From NCBI GenBank assembly GCA_000320545.1, contig ADNK01003277.1, positions 1-60,000 on the forward strand: a stretch of DNA of 60,000 bases. The letters run 5' to 3'. The notes below the pieces were generated by a model that did not search any database, had not been told where the DNA came from, and worked only from the letters and a program-made list of their open reading frames with translations. The DNA comes from Bigelowiella natans CCMP2755. Lineage: Eukaryota; Cercozoa; Chlorarachniophyceae. The position numbers and the translations under genes are program-made. Positions 47,132 to 58,012 of the stretch are shown in pieces. The first letter of the stretch is position 1. Every line of letters begins with the position of its first letter.

Positions 47132-48325
47132 TCATTGTGGGTTTATATCCTCTGACGGAAATTCCAATTCAGAGTCATCTACAAACGGCTTGGGAGTTGG
47201 AATTCCTGCAAAATTTAATTAGGATGAAAAAAAAAAATGATGGCAAGCTTGTGTCATTACCTAATTTCTTCAGAAGCTCATAGGCCTTTAAATCATTTTT
47301 GTGACCGCGCTGAAACAGATGCAACAATAATTGAGTTGGTTGCATTGTCACAGTAATATTCATTTTATTTAACAAAGCAGTCTATGAAGATAGAAGCTAC
47401 TGTGTCAGCACCGAATGTGAGAGAAATGGATGTGCTTTTGAATGCCGTTGGGGTTTTAGGTTTCAAACTTATTCTTATTTTGAAATTATTCCGGAACAAT
47501 TGGTTTATCCCACAAGTATGTAATCTCCCTTATTCCATCCAACAAGGAGAGACAAATATCATAGTAAATTTCATCTCTCTCGACTTTTTTGGTTGTAGTA
47601 CGATAATGTTACTACATGCAACAGCTTCTCCTATTCTAAACTACCTCATCTAATGTCTTGAGATTATCTAGAGCCGCCTTGATGTTGTTAAATTGACTAC
47701 CAGATTCATCACCTTCATCACGACGTTCGATTTCTGCTTAGTAATAGGTATAATAAATATCTAATTATTATGATGTTCTTGTGTATACATATAAATATGT
47801 ATTAACTTTTCCCTATGTACATATGATTTTTGACCGAGAATAGCTTCATCGTCTTCTGGACTCAAAGTATTTCCTTCATCGTTTTCTAAACATCGTACGG
47901 AATAAGGAAATCGATTTTTGATTATCGATAATGAAATATATAAATGTGAAGAATCAACTACCTTGCTTGACTTTCCGTTGGTACGTTTTTGCAGCTTTGA
48001 TTCTCTCTAAAGCACTAGTGGAGGGTAGATTAAGGAGTGAAATATAATCTGGAATACAAGTGGTAGTAGCTACGAAGGGTTACTACAAAACTTAAGTTTG
48101 CGAAATATCCGCCTATGAAATTCAAGGAGAAATGAGAACCACCTTTGGGAATTTGGTGTGGTGTCCATTCCGCTGCCAATACCTGAACGTAATATCATAA
48201 CAATCGAATGTACAGCAGGGTACACTACTTGTTTGCGGGGGTGCGGCAGATTAGCCTTAACTAAAAATAAAGCTCAATTATGGGCTAATTGTAATCACAT
48301 TGGGCGATTGTGATGCAACGGCCAT
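47132..48325 (-). CDS. J-domain-like protein lacking the HPD motif, 192 aa
   Basis: Nine exons (48299-48325, 48143-48182, 47962-48048, 47835-47885, 47645-47736, 47514-47578, 47374-47467, 47261-47309, 47132-47205) join in phase to 192 residues. The start reads PKDYISLLNLPSTSALERIK, the typical D-Y-Y-x-L-L-x-L-x-x-x-A-x-x-x-x-I-K opening of a DnaJ domain. A later segment, FNNIKAALDNLKTLDERDEIYYD, fits J-domain helices III-IV. Between them, where His-Pro-Asp should stand, there is only a charged helix and an acidic insert. If it is a J-protein it could not stimulate Hsp70 in the usual way. The C-terminal half is unrecognised and ends in an acidic tail. Confidence 0.7.
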
Positions 48326-48350
48326 GATCTACTGATGAAAGCTAATGCCT

Positions 48351-48432
48351 TTATTTACGATGCTGTACATTCGATTGGACACATGCACTCATGCTACTAC
48401 CACTATAAGTACTGCTACTACATCTACTACCA

Positions 48433-48469
<37 letters not shown>

Positions 48470-48594
48470 GTAAACCTGAAACGGCAGGACGAGGTAGTAT
48501 CAAATATCTTGAGGAGCCTACGGTCTTCGTTTTCAGATTCCTCGCAGCACGATTTCTTGCAAACCACCTTGAAATTGATATCTTATCTATCATC

Positions 48595-48646
<52 letters not shown>

Positions 48647-49225
48647 GTGGTATTAGTACAAAGTAGGTACCTGCAATCAGCAGCTGTTGAGATCGCCCGA
48701 TTGCTCCTCCTAATGAATAGCTTGCTGCTGTGCTGGGTTGCAGCAGCCACAGGAGAAGAAGAGAAGAAACTACTACTTTCGCTTGAAACCAATAGGGATC
48801 CTACGGCTAATACTACTACAACTACTAAAACTGCTGCTGCTGTGGAGGAAAATAATAGTGTTTTCTTCTTTTTCCCAGTCCTCATTGTTGTTACAGGCGA
48901 ATAACCTTGCTCACGATACGATGTATTCTACGGACGGCGGCTTCGTGTCCTGAAGCAGAATGAACTAGTCTATATCGTTTCTGATCTTTGTACGATCAAT
49001 GTAGGCCGATACTAATGACGAGGGTGCTTTTTTCTTCTTCTTTTTCTTCTTCTTCGTCTTCTTTCTTCTGTGGACGAGCTTCGAAGAGAGAGGGAGTGGT
49101 ATTAGTAGTAGCGACCAAGTTGTAAATAGTACCGCATTTTCTTTCAATTCTCGGGATAATGAGATTGTCGCTCGTAGTGTTTCCAATGGATTTTTATGGT
49201 TTTCGGTTGTACCGATTCTTCTCAT
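48351..49225 (-). CDS. Unrecognised small protein, about 108 aa
   Basis: Proposed exons 49133-49225, 48915-48949, 48671-48720, 48476-48581 and 48351-48393 agree in phase. The visible core reads PLETLRATISLSRELKENA, then SVEYIVSYSLGGAIGRSQQLLIA. It is followed by a Cys- and Glu-rich stretch (VVCKKSCCEESENEDRRLLK). The middle is loosely reminiscent of Alba-type nucleic-acid-binding proteins (a Gly-x-Ala-I-Gly-R turn), but this is too weak to name. An alternative start at 49297 would add 24 residues encoded by a TCC repeat. Its stop is only 25 bp before the start of the J-like gene on the same strand. Other frames of the fourth exon are also open. Confidence 0.4.
48602..48643. repeat. TA dinucleotide repeat
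   Basis: TA repeat in the proposed intron of the 108-aa minus gene; an ACT repeat lies at about 48433-48468. Confidence 0.9.
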
Positions 49226-49340
49226 TATCCGATTGTTAAGTTCGTTGTATTTTGAACTGAAGGAGGAGGAAGAGGAGGAGGAATAATAGAGGAACATCCC
49301 TCCCTTCAGCAAGAGACTTACTCACTAACTACCTGACTAC

Positions 49341-52232
49341 ATGGGAGGTCAGCACAATTTCTTTGGACAATTTGGTTCAAACCATTTGCTGGAGTAGATC
49401 ATCTATGCATCTATCCTGTGTATTATGTGTTAGTAGTAGTAGTGGATGAGATAGCATCCTGTGTATTATTATAACTATTAATAACAATGGAATATGTGTG
49501 TAGCACGAAGTACAAAGCCAGTAGTGGGTGAGATTTTCGAGCTACTGGACCCAAACAAATCTGGCTTCTTGGAACCGGGGGTTATTTTTCACATATTATT
49601 ATGATCAAGAACAAAATAATACTCGTATCAAAATTGATTATAGCTTCTACTATTGTTCTCCCTCACATTAATTTACAAAAGCACTACTCCTCATCACAAG
49701 TAGTACCTCAACTCTTCAGGAATATACCCAGTTGGTGCACTTCATCCACCAGGACAAAGTGATATTACATCTAAGCTGCTGCTACGATTTATATAATCAT
49801 TTTATAAAATCATTCTTGGTCCATTGTTAATATGCACAGGCTCTGGAGTCGATAAAGTTTCCTGAACTGAAACAGATAGATATCGATGGAGATGAGAAAG
49901 TAGTACTCGAGTTTCCTAAACTGAAACAGATAGATATCGATGGAGATGAGAAAGTAGTAGTACTCGAGTGATCATTTTGAAATCAGTGTCGTAAGTCCTG
50001 TGGCAATTCAAAACTGATCTGGTTGCAAGATTCACGAACAAGTTCGAAGCTTCTTATAACCTTAATTGCTTGGCTAATTACTTCACAAAGGTTTCTTTGG
50101 AAGAGCTTTCTCAATTCTTCGCTAAAATAAAGGTCATGTACCATGGTACGGGCATTTTGGTTTTTGGCTGAGTAACTGACTGATTATCTGACTGATTGGT
50201 TGACTGATTGACTGACTGACTGACTGGCATGCCCTGTTGTTGAAATTTCCCCCACCTAGATAGCGGAGCAGCAGTTGCTTTTAATGAAGGTGATGAGGGC
50301 TACAGTTAGGATTAGGGTTAGGATTGGTGCAATAAAGAGGGTAAAGTTATTATAAGAAGAAAAGGCCATCTTCTTCTTCACAATAAGCATTGGAGTGAGT
50401 GAGTTGCTGCTGCTGGAAACATCAATTACGAATATTTTGTTCCTGTTGTGATTGTAGTTTTTGGTCCCATCATTATCGAAGCCATCCTTACTACACTTAA
50501 ATTGTTTGATTGTAACACCAATTACATACAATTTACCAAATTTTTACTTTGAACTTTTGTGTGTGTTTCTTCCATTGTGACTCCATCCACTACCACTGCT
50601 AACATATCGTAACATTTCATATTAGGAAGCCATCGTGAATGTGCTGGATGCTCCTTATGCAAATGAGTAAGTAGTAGGAAATATGGAATCATCATCATCG
50701 TCATCATCATCATCATTATCATCACATGGTTTCTTTCATGACCTTCCCTTACTTACTGGTAAATAGATAATAGTACACTAATCAAAACCCTTCTTCCTCC
50801 TTTGAACAGACCGAACCAATATGATAGCGGGGATGGTGAAGAAGAAGAAGACAGTGATGCTGATTTTAAGGCTCCTCACGAATATAGTATGACTATGCTT
50901 TACACCGTCGCCTTACAACATACAAATGTTTGTTGTACCACTACTACTCATCCGTTGTTTAAATTTGTACATTGCCATAGTTTTCCTTTTGTTTCTATCC
51001 CTTTTAAGCAATAATAACTCAATGGCAATAAGATCTTCTAATCTATTGCACTATTCCTCCTCCTCCTCCTCCTCCCCCTCCTCCTCCTCATTATATTTTA
51101 GTCCGTATGTCCCCATCCCGTCTTTCAAATGCTTCTTTATTTACAGCTCAAGCGAAGGTATTATTATTTGGTCAATTAGTCAGTTGTTCACCATCATCAC
51201 CATCATCATCATCCTCTTCTCACGAATCACAACAGCACATGCACCATAATTGTAACTACAGATAAAAACCTATAAATTTAGCGCAAGTTATTGATACAAA
51301 CCTATAACCTATAAGTAACTCGTCCCCTTCCATATCAGCTAATAATTCCTATTATACTTGATATAGATTCATTTAAATTATGAGCAAAAGATATATGATG
51401 ATGACCGAAGAGAAAAAATGTTGGCACTGAATAATGTTTGTGTCTTAATGCAACTCGCAAAGGAGGGTGATGATTATGATGGTCATACTGAAGATGGTGA
51501 TGAGAAATCAACCAATCTGGGAAAAGCAGCAGCAGCAGCAAAAAGAACAATCCCAAAGCAGAAAAGGAAGGAACATCATATAAGAAGTACAAAGGTAGTC
51601 TATCAAAGATAATAATTGCTACCACTTACACAATTTGCAGAGAAACAGCATTTACTCACTGCAGATAGTTTTTAGTAATGGTGTGAATAATAATCAATCA
51701 TCTTAGCGGTTTCTGTTGTTTTCTTCGCTTTATTTATCATGTGCGAGTAATTGTAAGAATGTAGTACCTATTATTGCAGTTGTCATATTCATTTTATGAT
51801 TATTATTATTATAATTATTATTATTTGACACACTACTACATATATAATACACAAGACCTTCATCACTTTTCTACACATTTAGGAGAAAAAGACAACAACT
51901 GGAAGCGACAGCAAAGACGATAGAGAAGGCTTTGTATGGCATGCTCAGGTTACTTACTTCCATGATGACGTAAAAATCTATATTTTGACTGTTGTGAGTA
52001 CTCTTATGGTGTATGGTATTACCATATCGTCACAATCGTCATCATCAAAAAAAGTAATGCCGTCTACTACTGCTGCTGCTGCTACTATCACTCCTCTTTT
52101 TCTTCTTCTTACAGATTCTTCAAGACAACTACAAAAATTCCAAACACTGTTTCCCATCTGGTCAACTTAAATTAAGACGACAAAGGCCACAGGTAGTACT
52201 ACTTTTTGCTACAGCAATGATAGAAGAAAGAT

Positions 52233-52270
<38 letters not shown>

Positions 52271-52543
52271 TAAAATTACTATGGTGAAGAAGGGTCAATA
52301 TGCTCGAATGAAAGAAGAAGAATCCTTACTAACTAACTGGCAAACAAGATTATTCATAATGAAAAGGAGGGGGGGTTGTGAATGAACACTAACTCCGTAG
52401 CAGTAACGTTATTAATTCAATGATTTTAGATAAAAGGGACGGATTTCTTTGCAAAATTAATGAGTGTTAAAGACCAAAAGAATGATAAAGAAGGAGGGGA
52501 ATATTGGATCTTCAAGTCTCTTGACGGAGGCTTAAATGGGTGA
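49341..52543 (+). CDS. EF-hand calcium-binding protein, 270 aa
   Basis: Twelve exons join in phase to 270 aa: 49341-49347, 49504-49580, 49840-49899, 50091-50132, 50260-50289, 50626-50666, 50810-50886, 51147-51157, 51385-51594, 51883-51948, 52115-52192, 52430-52543. The first exon has only seven bases (MG plus one base) and one internal exon only eleven. Loop one (DPNKSGFLEPGA) lacks Glu at position 12. Loop two (DIDGDEKVSLEE), assembled across an intron, is canonical at positions 1, 3, 5, 9 and 12. MGARS at the start could be myristoylated. The remainder is charged and low-complexity, ending EYWIFKSLDGGLNG. The small exons 50260-50289 and 51147-51157 are the least certain. Confidence 0.72.
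49858..49968 (+). repeat. Tandem duplication of EF-hand exon end with its splice donor
   Basis: The 54-bp segment 49858-49911 covers the last 42 bases of the third exon and the first bases of the intron. It is repeated as a 57-bp copy at 49912-49968, with one G/A change and one extra TAG triplet. Each copy has an identical AAA|GTAGTA donor. Use of the second donor would insert 18 codons in frame and duplicate most of the calcium loop. Confidence 0.85.
50306..50325. repeat. Degenerate TTAGGG-like stretch
   Basis: TTAGGATTAGGGTTAGGATT within an intron of the EF-hand gene. It resembles telomeric TTAGGG with substitutions. Confidence 0.5.
52244..52269. repeat. AT repeat in EF-hand gene intron
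   Basis: TA/AT dinucleotide run of about 30 bp inside the last intron of the EF-hand gene. Confidence 0.85.
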
Positions 52544-52590
52544 TGAAGCAGCATGCCATGCTATTACAGGATAACAATGATAAACATTAG

Positions 52591-52608
52591 CCCTAACCCT
52601 AACCCTAA
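52591..52608. repeat. Interstitial telomere-like repeat (CCCTAA)3
   Basis: CCCTAACCCTAACCCTAA, three perfect copies of the TTAGGG complement, 48 bp after the stop of the EF-hand gene. It lies at the convergent junction with the minus-strand gene to its right. This is the only convergent junction of the window without a CTAG-rich island. Confidence 0.75.
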
Positions 52609-52645
52609 TCCTTGAATATATTATGGAGGGAGGAAGGTTTTTGTT

Positions 52646-53200
52646 TTACTTACACAATTCCATCATCACTTTCTGTTTATGTGACTTTGCTAGACAGCAA
52701 GAAGCATGAACAATGGCATTAGTTCTGAATAGATCATCATTACGTTTTAATATTAAAACAAAAGAAATTATAATAATAACAATCATATACCCATGTGTGC
52801 ATGTGCTACTACGATTGTATCTTTTTTTGAGGGGCAGGATGTATTCCACACACCACACGCACATACACACACGCACGCACATACACACACGCACGCACGC
52901 ACGCACAGATGGGGAGGTCTCAATTACTTACAGCTGCGTTCCATTACCTACAAAGAAAAGTGAGGGTGCTAGTAAGAGAGTGTGGGATGAGCAGCAGCAA
53001 GAGTAGCATATGTGAAATGGGAGGCAAGGCGCAAGGGAAAAAAAGATTTTTCAAATCAATAGTTTAGGCAATTCATATAATGCAAAGCGAAGAAAATGAT
53101 GAATTCAATTACAATCAGCAGAAAGAAGATGATATATTTTTGTTTAATTTCTAACAATTACTACTTAAGTCACATACAATATCTACCCTCAAATTTGCTC

Positions 53201-53247
<47 letters not shown>

Positions 53248-53780
53248 ATGGGGCTATGTGGTTTTCTCTGTTCTTTAGGGGAATGCTTGGTAATCGCATC
53301 ATCCGTGCATGGGACAGGTGATGATGCATGCAAAAAACCTCCCATTGTTTAAGAGTATTAATATATTATTCTTTGAAGTAGAAATAGTAGTAGTAATAGT
53401 AGTTGTTGTTGGTAGTAATGCATGTTCCTGTGTGTGAGTGGCGTATACTTACCTTTTATAATAGTGATTGTGATATGATTGGTCAATCCCATCAATGTAG
53501 TTCCAATTATGCTGTAAAGAGGCGTTCTAGTCCTGCAAGAAGGTAATGCTTCCTGCTTCCATTTAATATATCTCATCTTGAGAAATAAATCAAAAGAATA
53601 AAATATTTTATCAAATAAAAAATACAAAGGGTTAGTTAAAAAGTAAAATATTTTATCAAATAAAAAATACAATGGATTAAAATGACAAAAAAATTAACGA
53701 GCAACCTGCCTTACTACCGACCTGTTAGAAAATGTGGAGGATGATAAAAATTTCAAAAAAGTTCTAAAACAATTACAATG

Positions 53781-53822
<42 letters not shown>

Positions 53823-54513
53823 AAATTCGTTGCTCTATTGTCAAGGAGCATATGATTTGATTTTTCTTGGATTTTACGATGTAGGAAAAATAAAGGAAAG
53901 GCAAAAGTCATCCAGGTACTTGTTTGATCTCCTGTGTCTGTATACGCAGCAGATAAAAAGTAACAAACAAAGATGCGTGGCGAAAACTTTAAAAAATATT
54001 CAAGTTATATTAGTGTCTGATAATGTTATAGTCACCTTCGTCAATATCGATCAAGGATAATATAATCGTTCCTCCCTCACTTGCTCACATATGATTAGAT
54101 GAAAATGAGGTGTGGAGGGTTATGACCCACAACCTACTAATATCAGTTATAATAAAAAAGTTTCCCGTTGAAATCTTACCTTGATAGTAGAAATAAATTA
54201 TAACTCGTATCAGTCACAACCACATCCTCCAACGCCAGAATTTCCAGTAGAAGCTGCAAAAAATGGTGATGCGTGAAGAATAAGTATGATATTACCACAA
54301 GAAGAAACGAACAGCCAATTTTGATGGTTAATGTTGTTGTATTCTATTGCATAGTCAATTAGTAGTCCGCGCTCTTCGTCATCAAATTATGTAATACATA
54401 GTGTTGTGGTATGGAATATTTAAAGTGATTATCCACAACTGCTCCATTTCCTCATTTTTATCCTCCTCTTCCTTCTTTAGGACTTTCTGTGAGAGCAACA
54501 TTAGTATCGCCAT
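52646..54513 (-). CDS. Unrecognised protein, 3' end unresolved
   Basis: Exons 54484-54513 (MAILMLLSQK), 54180-54253 (LLLEILALEDVVVTDTSYNLFLL), 53920-53986 (FRHASLFVTFYLLRIQTQEIK) and 53453-53576 (WKQEALPSCRTRTPLYSIIGTTLMGLTNHITIT) agree in phase, with good donors (GTAAGAT, GTACCTGG, GTAAGTA). The middle of the protein is hydrophobic and may span a membrane. The following exon or exons are unclear. An open segment at 52646-52730 (TNAIVHASCCLAKSHKQKVMM) could be the last exon. No family is recognised. Antisense frames over 53830-54060 are also open, so strand assignment rests on the phase chain and donors. Confidence 0.4.
53205..53247. repeat. CT dinucleotide repeat
   Basis: Pure CT/TC run of about 42 bp. 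An imperfect tandem duplication of about 49 bp (ATAAAATATTTTATCAAATA units) lies at about 53596-53670. Confidence 0.85.
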
Positions 54514-55314
54514 CGTGGTAATAGTAGTTGAAAGTGTGCATCTTTTTCATCGAAAGAGCAAACACACTTTATCTTCTACAATGCACAACACACGCACGCA
54601 CGCACACACACACACACACACACAGTAATGATATGTTAATGATAGGAGCAAAAAGGGTTGGACCCAAGATTCTCCCGGTCACTTTTGGTGGTAATGATTG
54701 CTTTTTTTGCACTAAAGATGATGAATAATATATATTTTGCGTACATTTTTTAATACAATAAGTTTTTTTGTAAGTTATTACAGCTACTACTATTTGATAT
54801 GATATCATAACAATTATCATCAGTATCATTATCACCACCACCATTCAATAGAATTTTTCGACATGAAGGTATTTTGCCTGTCGTGAGGCTTCGAAAAGGA
54901 GAGTAGGGTGAGAAATGGCAGTGAAATAAATTCATTACTTAAAATGAGAGAATAATATCTTATGGAGCGTTGAGGCAATAATTCCATATTACTATTCTTA
55001 CATTAGCATTATCTTTTGATGAGGAATATATGAAAGGCATTAATTAAATATGAGAACTAATGTTTTTTATCAAATGGCAATCCTTCTATGTCAACCAGTG
55101 ATTTTAATTGATTGAATAGCAACCTGTCTATGTTATTAAAAAGCATTGGAACAAAGATGATTCGAAATCTCCGAAAGTATGCCATTGTTGCGTGCAAATA
55201 GAAATTGAAAATATAAAGTTTAAGAATAAATAGACGGCAGATATGCCATTACTGCTTGCAGCACATTATTCTTATCCATGTGAAGAGTAATATTCCCCCC
55301 TCCTCCCTTCGCTG

Positions 55315-55400
<86 letters not shown>

Positions 55401-55854
55401 AAATGTATGCATCTGTCATCGTAGTCAACCGTACAAGGTTTTATTCCAACATCTATGTTCCTTAGTAGAATTAAAAATATCCTTATACCACCTGTCCTAC
55501 TATACAATACCTCCCGATGTGCTACTCCTGCTGCATTATACACACAGCTATTTGATTCGGGAGCATGAAAGTGAGCCTATTGCCGTCCGAATTCACCATT
55601 TTGCTCACAGGTCAATAACGATGATAATAATAATAATAATATATGATAAAAATACGACGGAATCGGTTGTTTGAAACTAGAAAATGAAATTAATATTGGG
55701 AGGAGGGAAAGGGGGAGAGAACGAGAGGGATATAAGAAGAAGTTTGCTAAATAAGCATACATTCTGGTTCCAGTATATCAAGCACGAACTCTATTTTTTC
55801 TTAATTTTAGCTTTCCAATTAATCTCCACTGCGGCTCTGTGACCATTTCCGTTT

Positions 55855-55939
<85 letters not shown>

Positions 55940-56479
55940 AGGTTTTTATTGCTGGTTTGTATGTGTGTGTGTGTGTGTGTGTGAAATTGCATCGTGTACT
56001 GCATGATTTAGGTATTCTTATAAACGAGCGGAAACTATCAAGGATCAACTAGTATGTGATACAATGATTGTATTATGATACTGAAATGATGATACTGAAG
56101 TATAATTCAAAAGAAGGTGTAGAAGGGAAAAAAAAGAAAAACAAAAAAATGAGAGGAATCGAGGAGAGAAGATTACTATTCTTATATGATGCTGAAATAA
56201 ATACATATACTTCTGCTTACGGGTGTTACCTTTTAGGTATACCATGCAGGAGTGCTGGTTGAGTGGGATCATCGACAGTGAGATGATTATAATTTGTAGA
56301 TAATTGATACAAGAAGGATAAAAAGAGTCAGAGTTGGGGAACATACACCACATAGATGCTACATTATTGCCATTATTATGCCAATCTTACTAATGACGTC
56401 TTTACGGCATAATAGTTCTATTTTGTAACAAATTTTTAACATAATAGATATTGTACGGTTTTTGAATTGGGCTTTCTCA
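54514..56479. other. Region with unresolved coding potential and several microsatellites
   Basis: CA repeat at about 54603-54624, TC at about 55320-55362, TG at about 55363-55397, CT at about 55859-55892, CA at about 55893-55934 and TG at about 55961-55981. A plus frame from ATG at about 54632 (MLMIGAKRVGPKILPVTFGG) may be a first exon. The segment 55420-55615 is open in several frames on both strands, including minus NSDGNRLTFMLPNQIAVCIM. I could not build a phase-consistent gene here, but at least one small gene is likely. Confidence 0.3.
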
Positions 56480-58012
56480 ATGGAGTCTCCGGATATGGAG
56501 GAAAGTCAGTTGTATCAGTAGTATTGCTGCAAATAGTAGCAGTAGTGGTGTAATGCATTAGTATTTTTTTCTACGGCCCTCGTATCTTCTATCAGCATTA
56601 ATAATAAACAACAATAAAATACACGTATTGCACACATGAAACCTCATACACTAATACATATGGGCACATAAAGTATGATATCTCAATCATAAAGTAAGTA
56701 GTGCATGACTATTTGCACCATCACTGTTAATAGGTCGAATTGGGTGGTAGATAAAAATGCCAAACCACCTGGGCTGTACCGGGCGATGCCAGGATGTAAG
56801 GATTCCTGGGATTTAATGAAAGAACTATAGTAGCAGTTGCATAAAATTATTCTTTTCCTATTAATGTAAGCATTTTGTAGAAGTGAAGGAAGAGAAGAGG
56901 AAATTAAAGAGTATTAGACAGAAGAAGAATCAAGACTGACGGACGTTGTATCCGACTCATATTTACTACTGATATTGTGAGTCTACTTGATCAAATTTTT
57001 GTGTACTACTCTGCTCTATATATCTTGGTTTCAATGTTGCAAAAATAGGCATGAAAACACCTTGGTTAACTGACAGGTAACTGAGGTTCATGGTTCTAGC
57101 AGCAGTACATATGTTTTCCTTCTAATAAAAAATGGATATAAATAGTGCTACACTATTTCAAAATTAGTCTTAGTCGTTATCATTGGCAGGGCGGAAGTCA
57201 GAGCTGTAGATCTACCAGTGAAGTCCAAAGAAGAGTTCGAAAACTATCTTAGAAAGGTATGCACATTACAGGACGAGAAAGAAGGGGAAATAAATGAACA
57301 TACCAATACAAACGCATATGCATATGCACATCTCTAAATTATCTGCTAAATCATTTTCCCCCCAGTATTCTGGTCGTGGTCTTCGTTTTATTGATCCGCA
57401 GGTGGGTATCATAAGCTGGCTTAGAATGCCAAAGTACGCATCCTTGAGAAATTAGCTTTTGCTTTCAACATAAATTCAGATATCCGAATCCGCGAAGGTA
57501 CGCTTGACTCATAGGAAGCAATCGGACATAATGCGATATATTCTCAACTATATACTTTGCGACGGCAAGGTGATTTGATAGTATAATTTAAACGATCAAA
57601 TGTTATTAAAAACGGTAGCTCCTGCTAAAAGATAGTATAACAGTTTTTCGTATTTCCAATCATATTGGCATCTTTCTCTCCCTCCATCTCTCTCTTTTCC
57701 TATTTCCTCTCAAACATACATGTGCATGTGGCTTGTAGATGATTCTTGCATAATTTGCAAAAATATACTTATTAATTGTCACAATATCTTCAGTATGATG
57801 AGAACTTCAGAAACTGCCAAGTAAGTACTGTCATTAGAGAAATTATGACATATTAAATTACCTAATTAATGTTGAATTAACAGGATTTTGCTGCTGATTT
57901 TTTCGGATTTCTCGCTGGACTTCCTCCTGATAAATGCAAGCCATTCCACGCACTGTGCCGATTGACTTACAAGCACAAGAAATATAATTTTCTATATGAT
58001 CCAGATATTTGA
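56480..58012 (+). CDS. NC-motif (LRAT / NlpC-P60-like) protein, 158 aa
   Basis: Eight exons (56480-56517, 56734-56795, 57049-57076, 57190-57256, 57366-57401, 57480-57569, 57794-57820, 57884-58012) join in phase to 158 residues. The C-terminal half reads SDIMRYILNYILCDG, YDENFRNCQDFAADFFGFLAG and then PFHALCRLTYKHKKYNFLYDPD. The Asn-Cys-Gln followed by an amphipathic helix is the N-C signature of LRAT-like papain-fold hydrolases, and an upstream THR region could supply the His. Similar uncharacterised proteins are, as far as I recall, widespread in protists; that memory is not a database result. No signal peptide or membrane segment is visible. Confidence 0.7.

Noticed and set aside
49050-49290. 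Plus-strand frame with a hydrophobic span and charged tail resembling a p24/TMED C-terminus
   Set aside because: It lacks the conserved p24 residues, has no start or acceptor that fits, and is antisense to a phase-consistent minus exon.
52646-52906. Possible malate/lactate dehydrogenase exon on the minus strand (a D-D-L-F-x-x-N-A-x-I-V pattern)
   Set aside because: The resemblance is confined to about ten residues. A splice acceptor lies inside it, and no neighbouring exon has NAD-binding or catalytic motifs of that family.
53830-54060. Plus-strand 76-codon frame (MLYCQGAYDLIFLG...)
   Set aside because: Antisense to a minus exon (53920-53986) that joins in phase to three other exons with good donors; the plus frame has no consistent partner exons.
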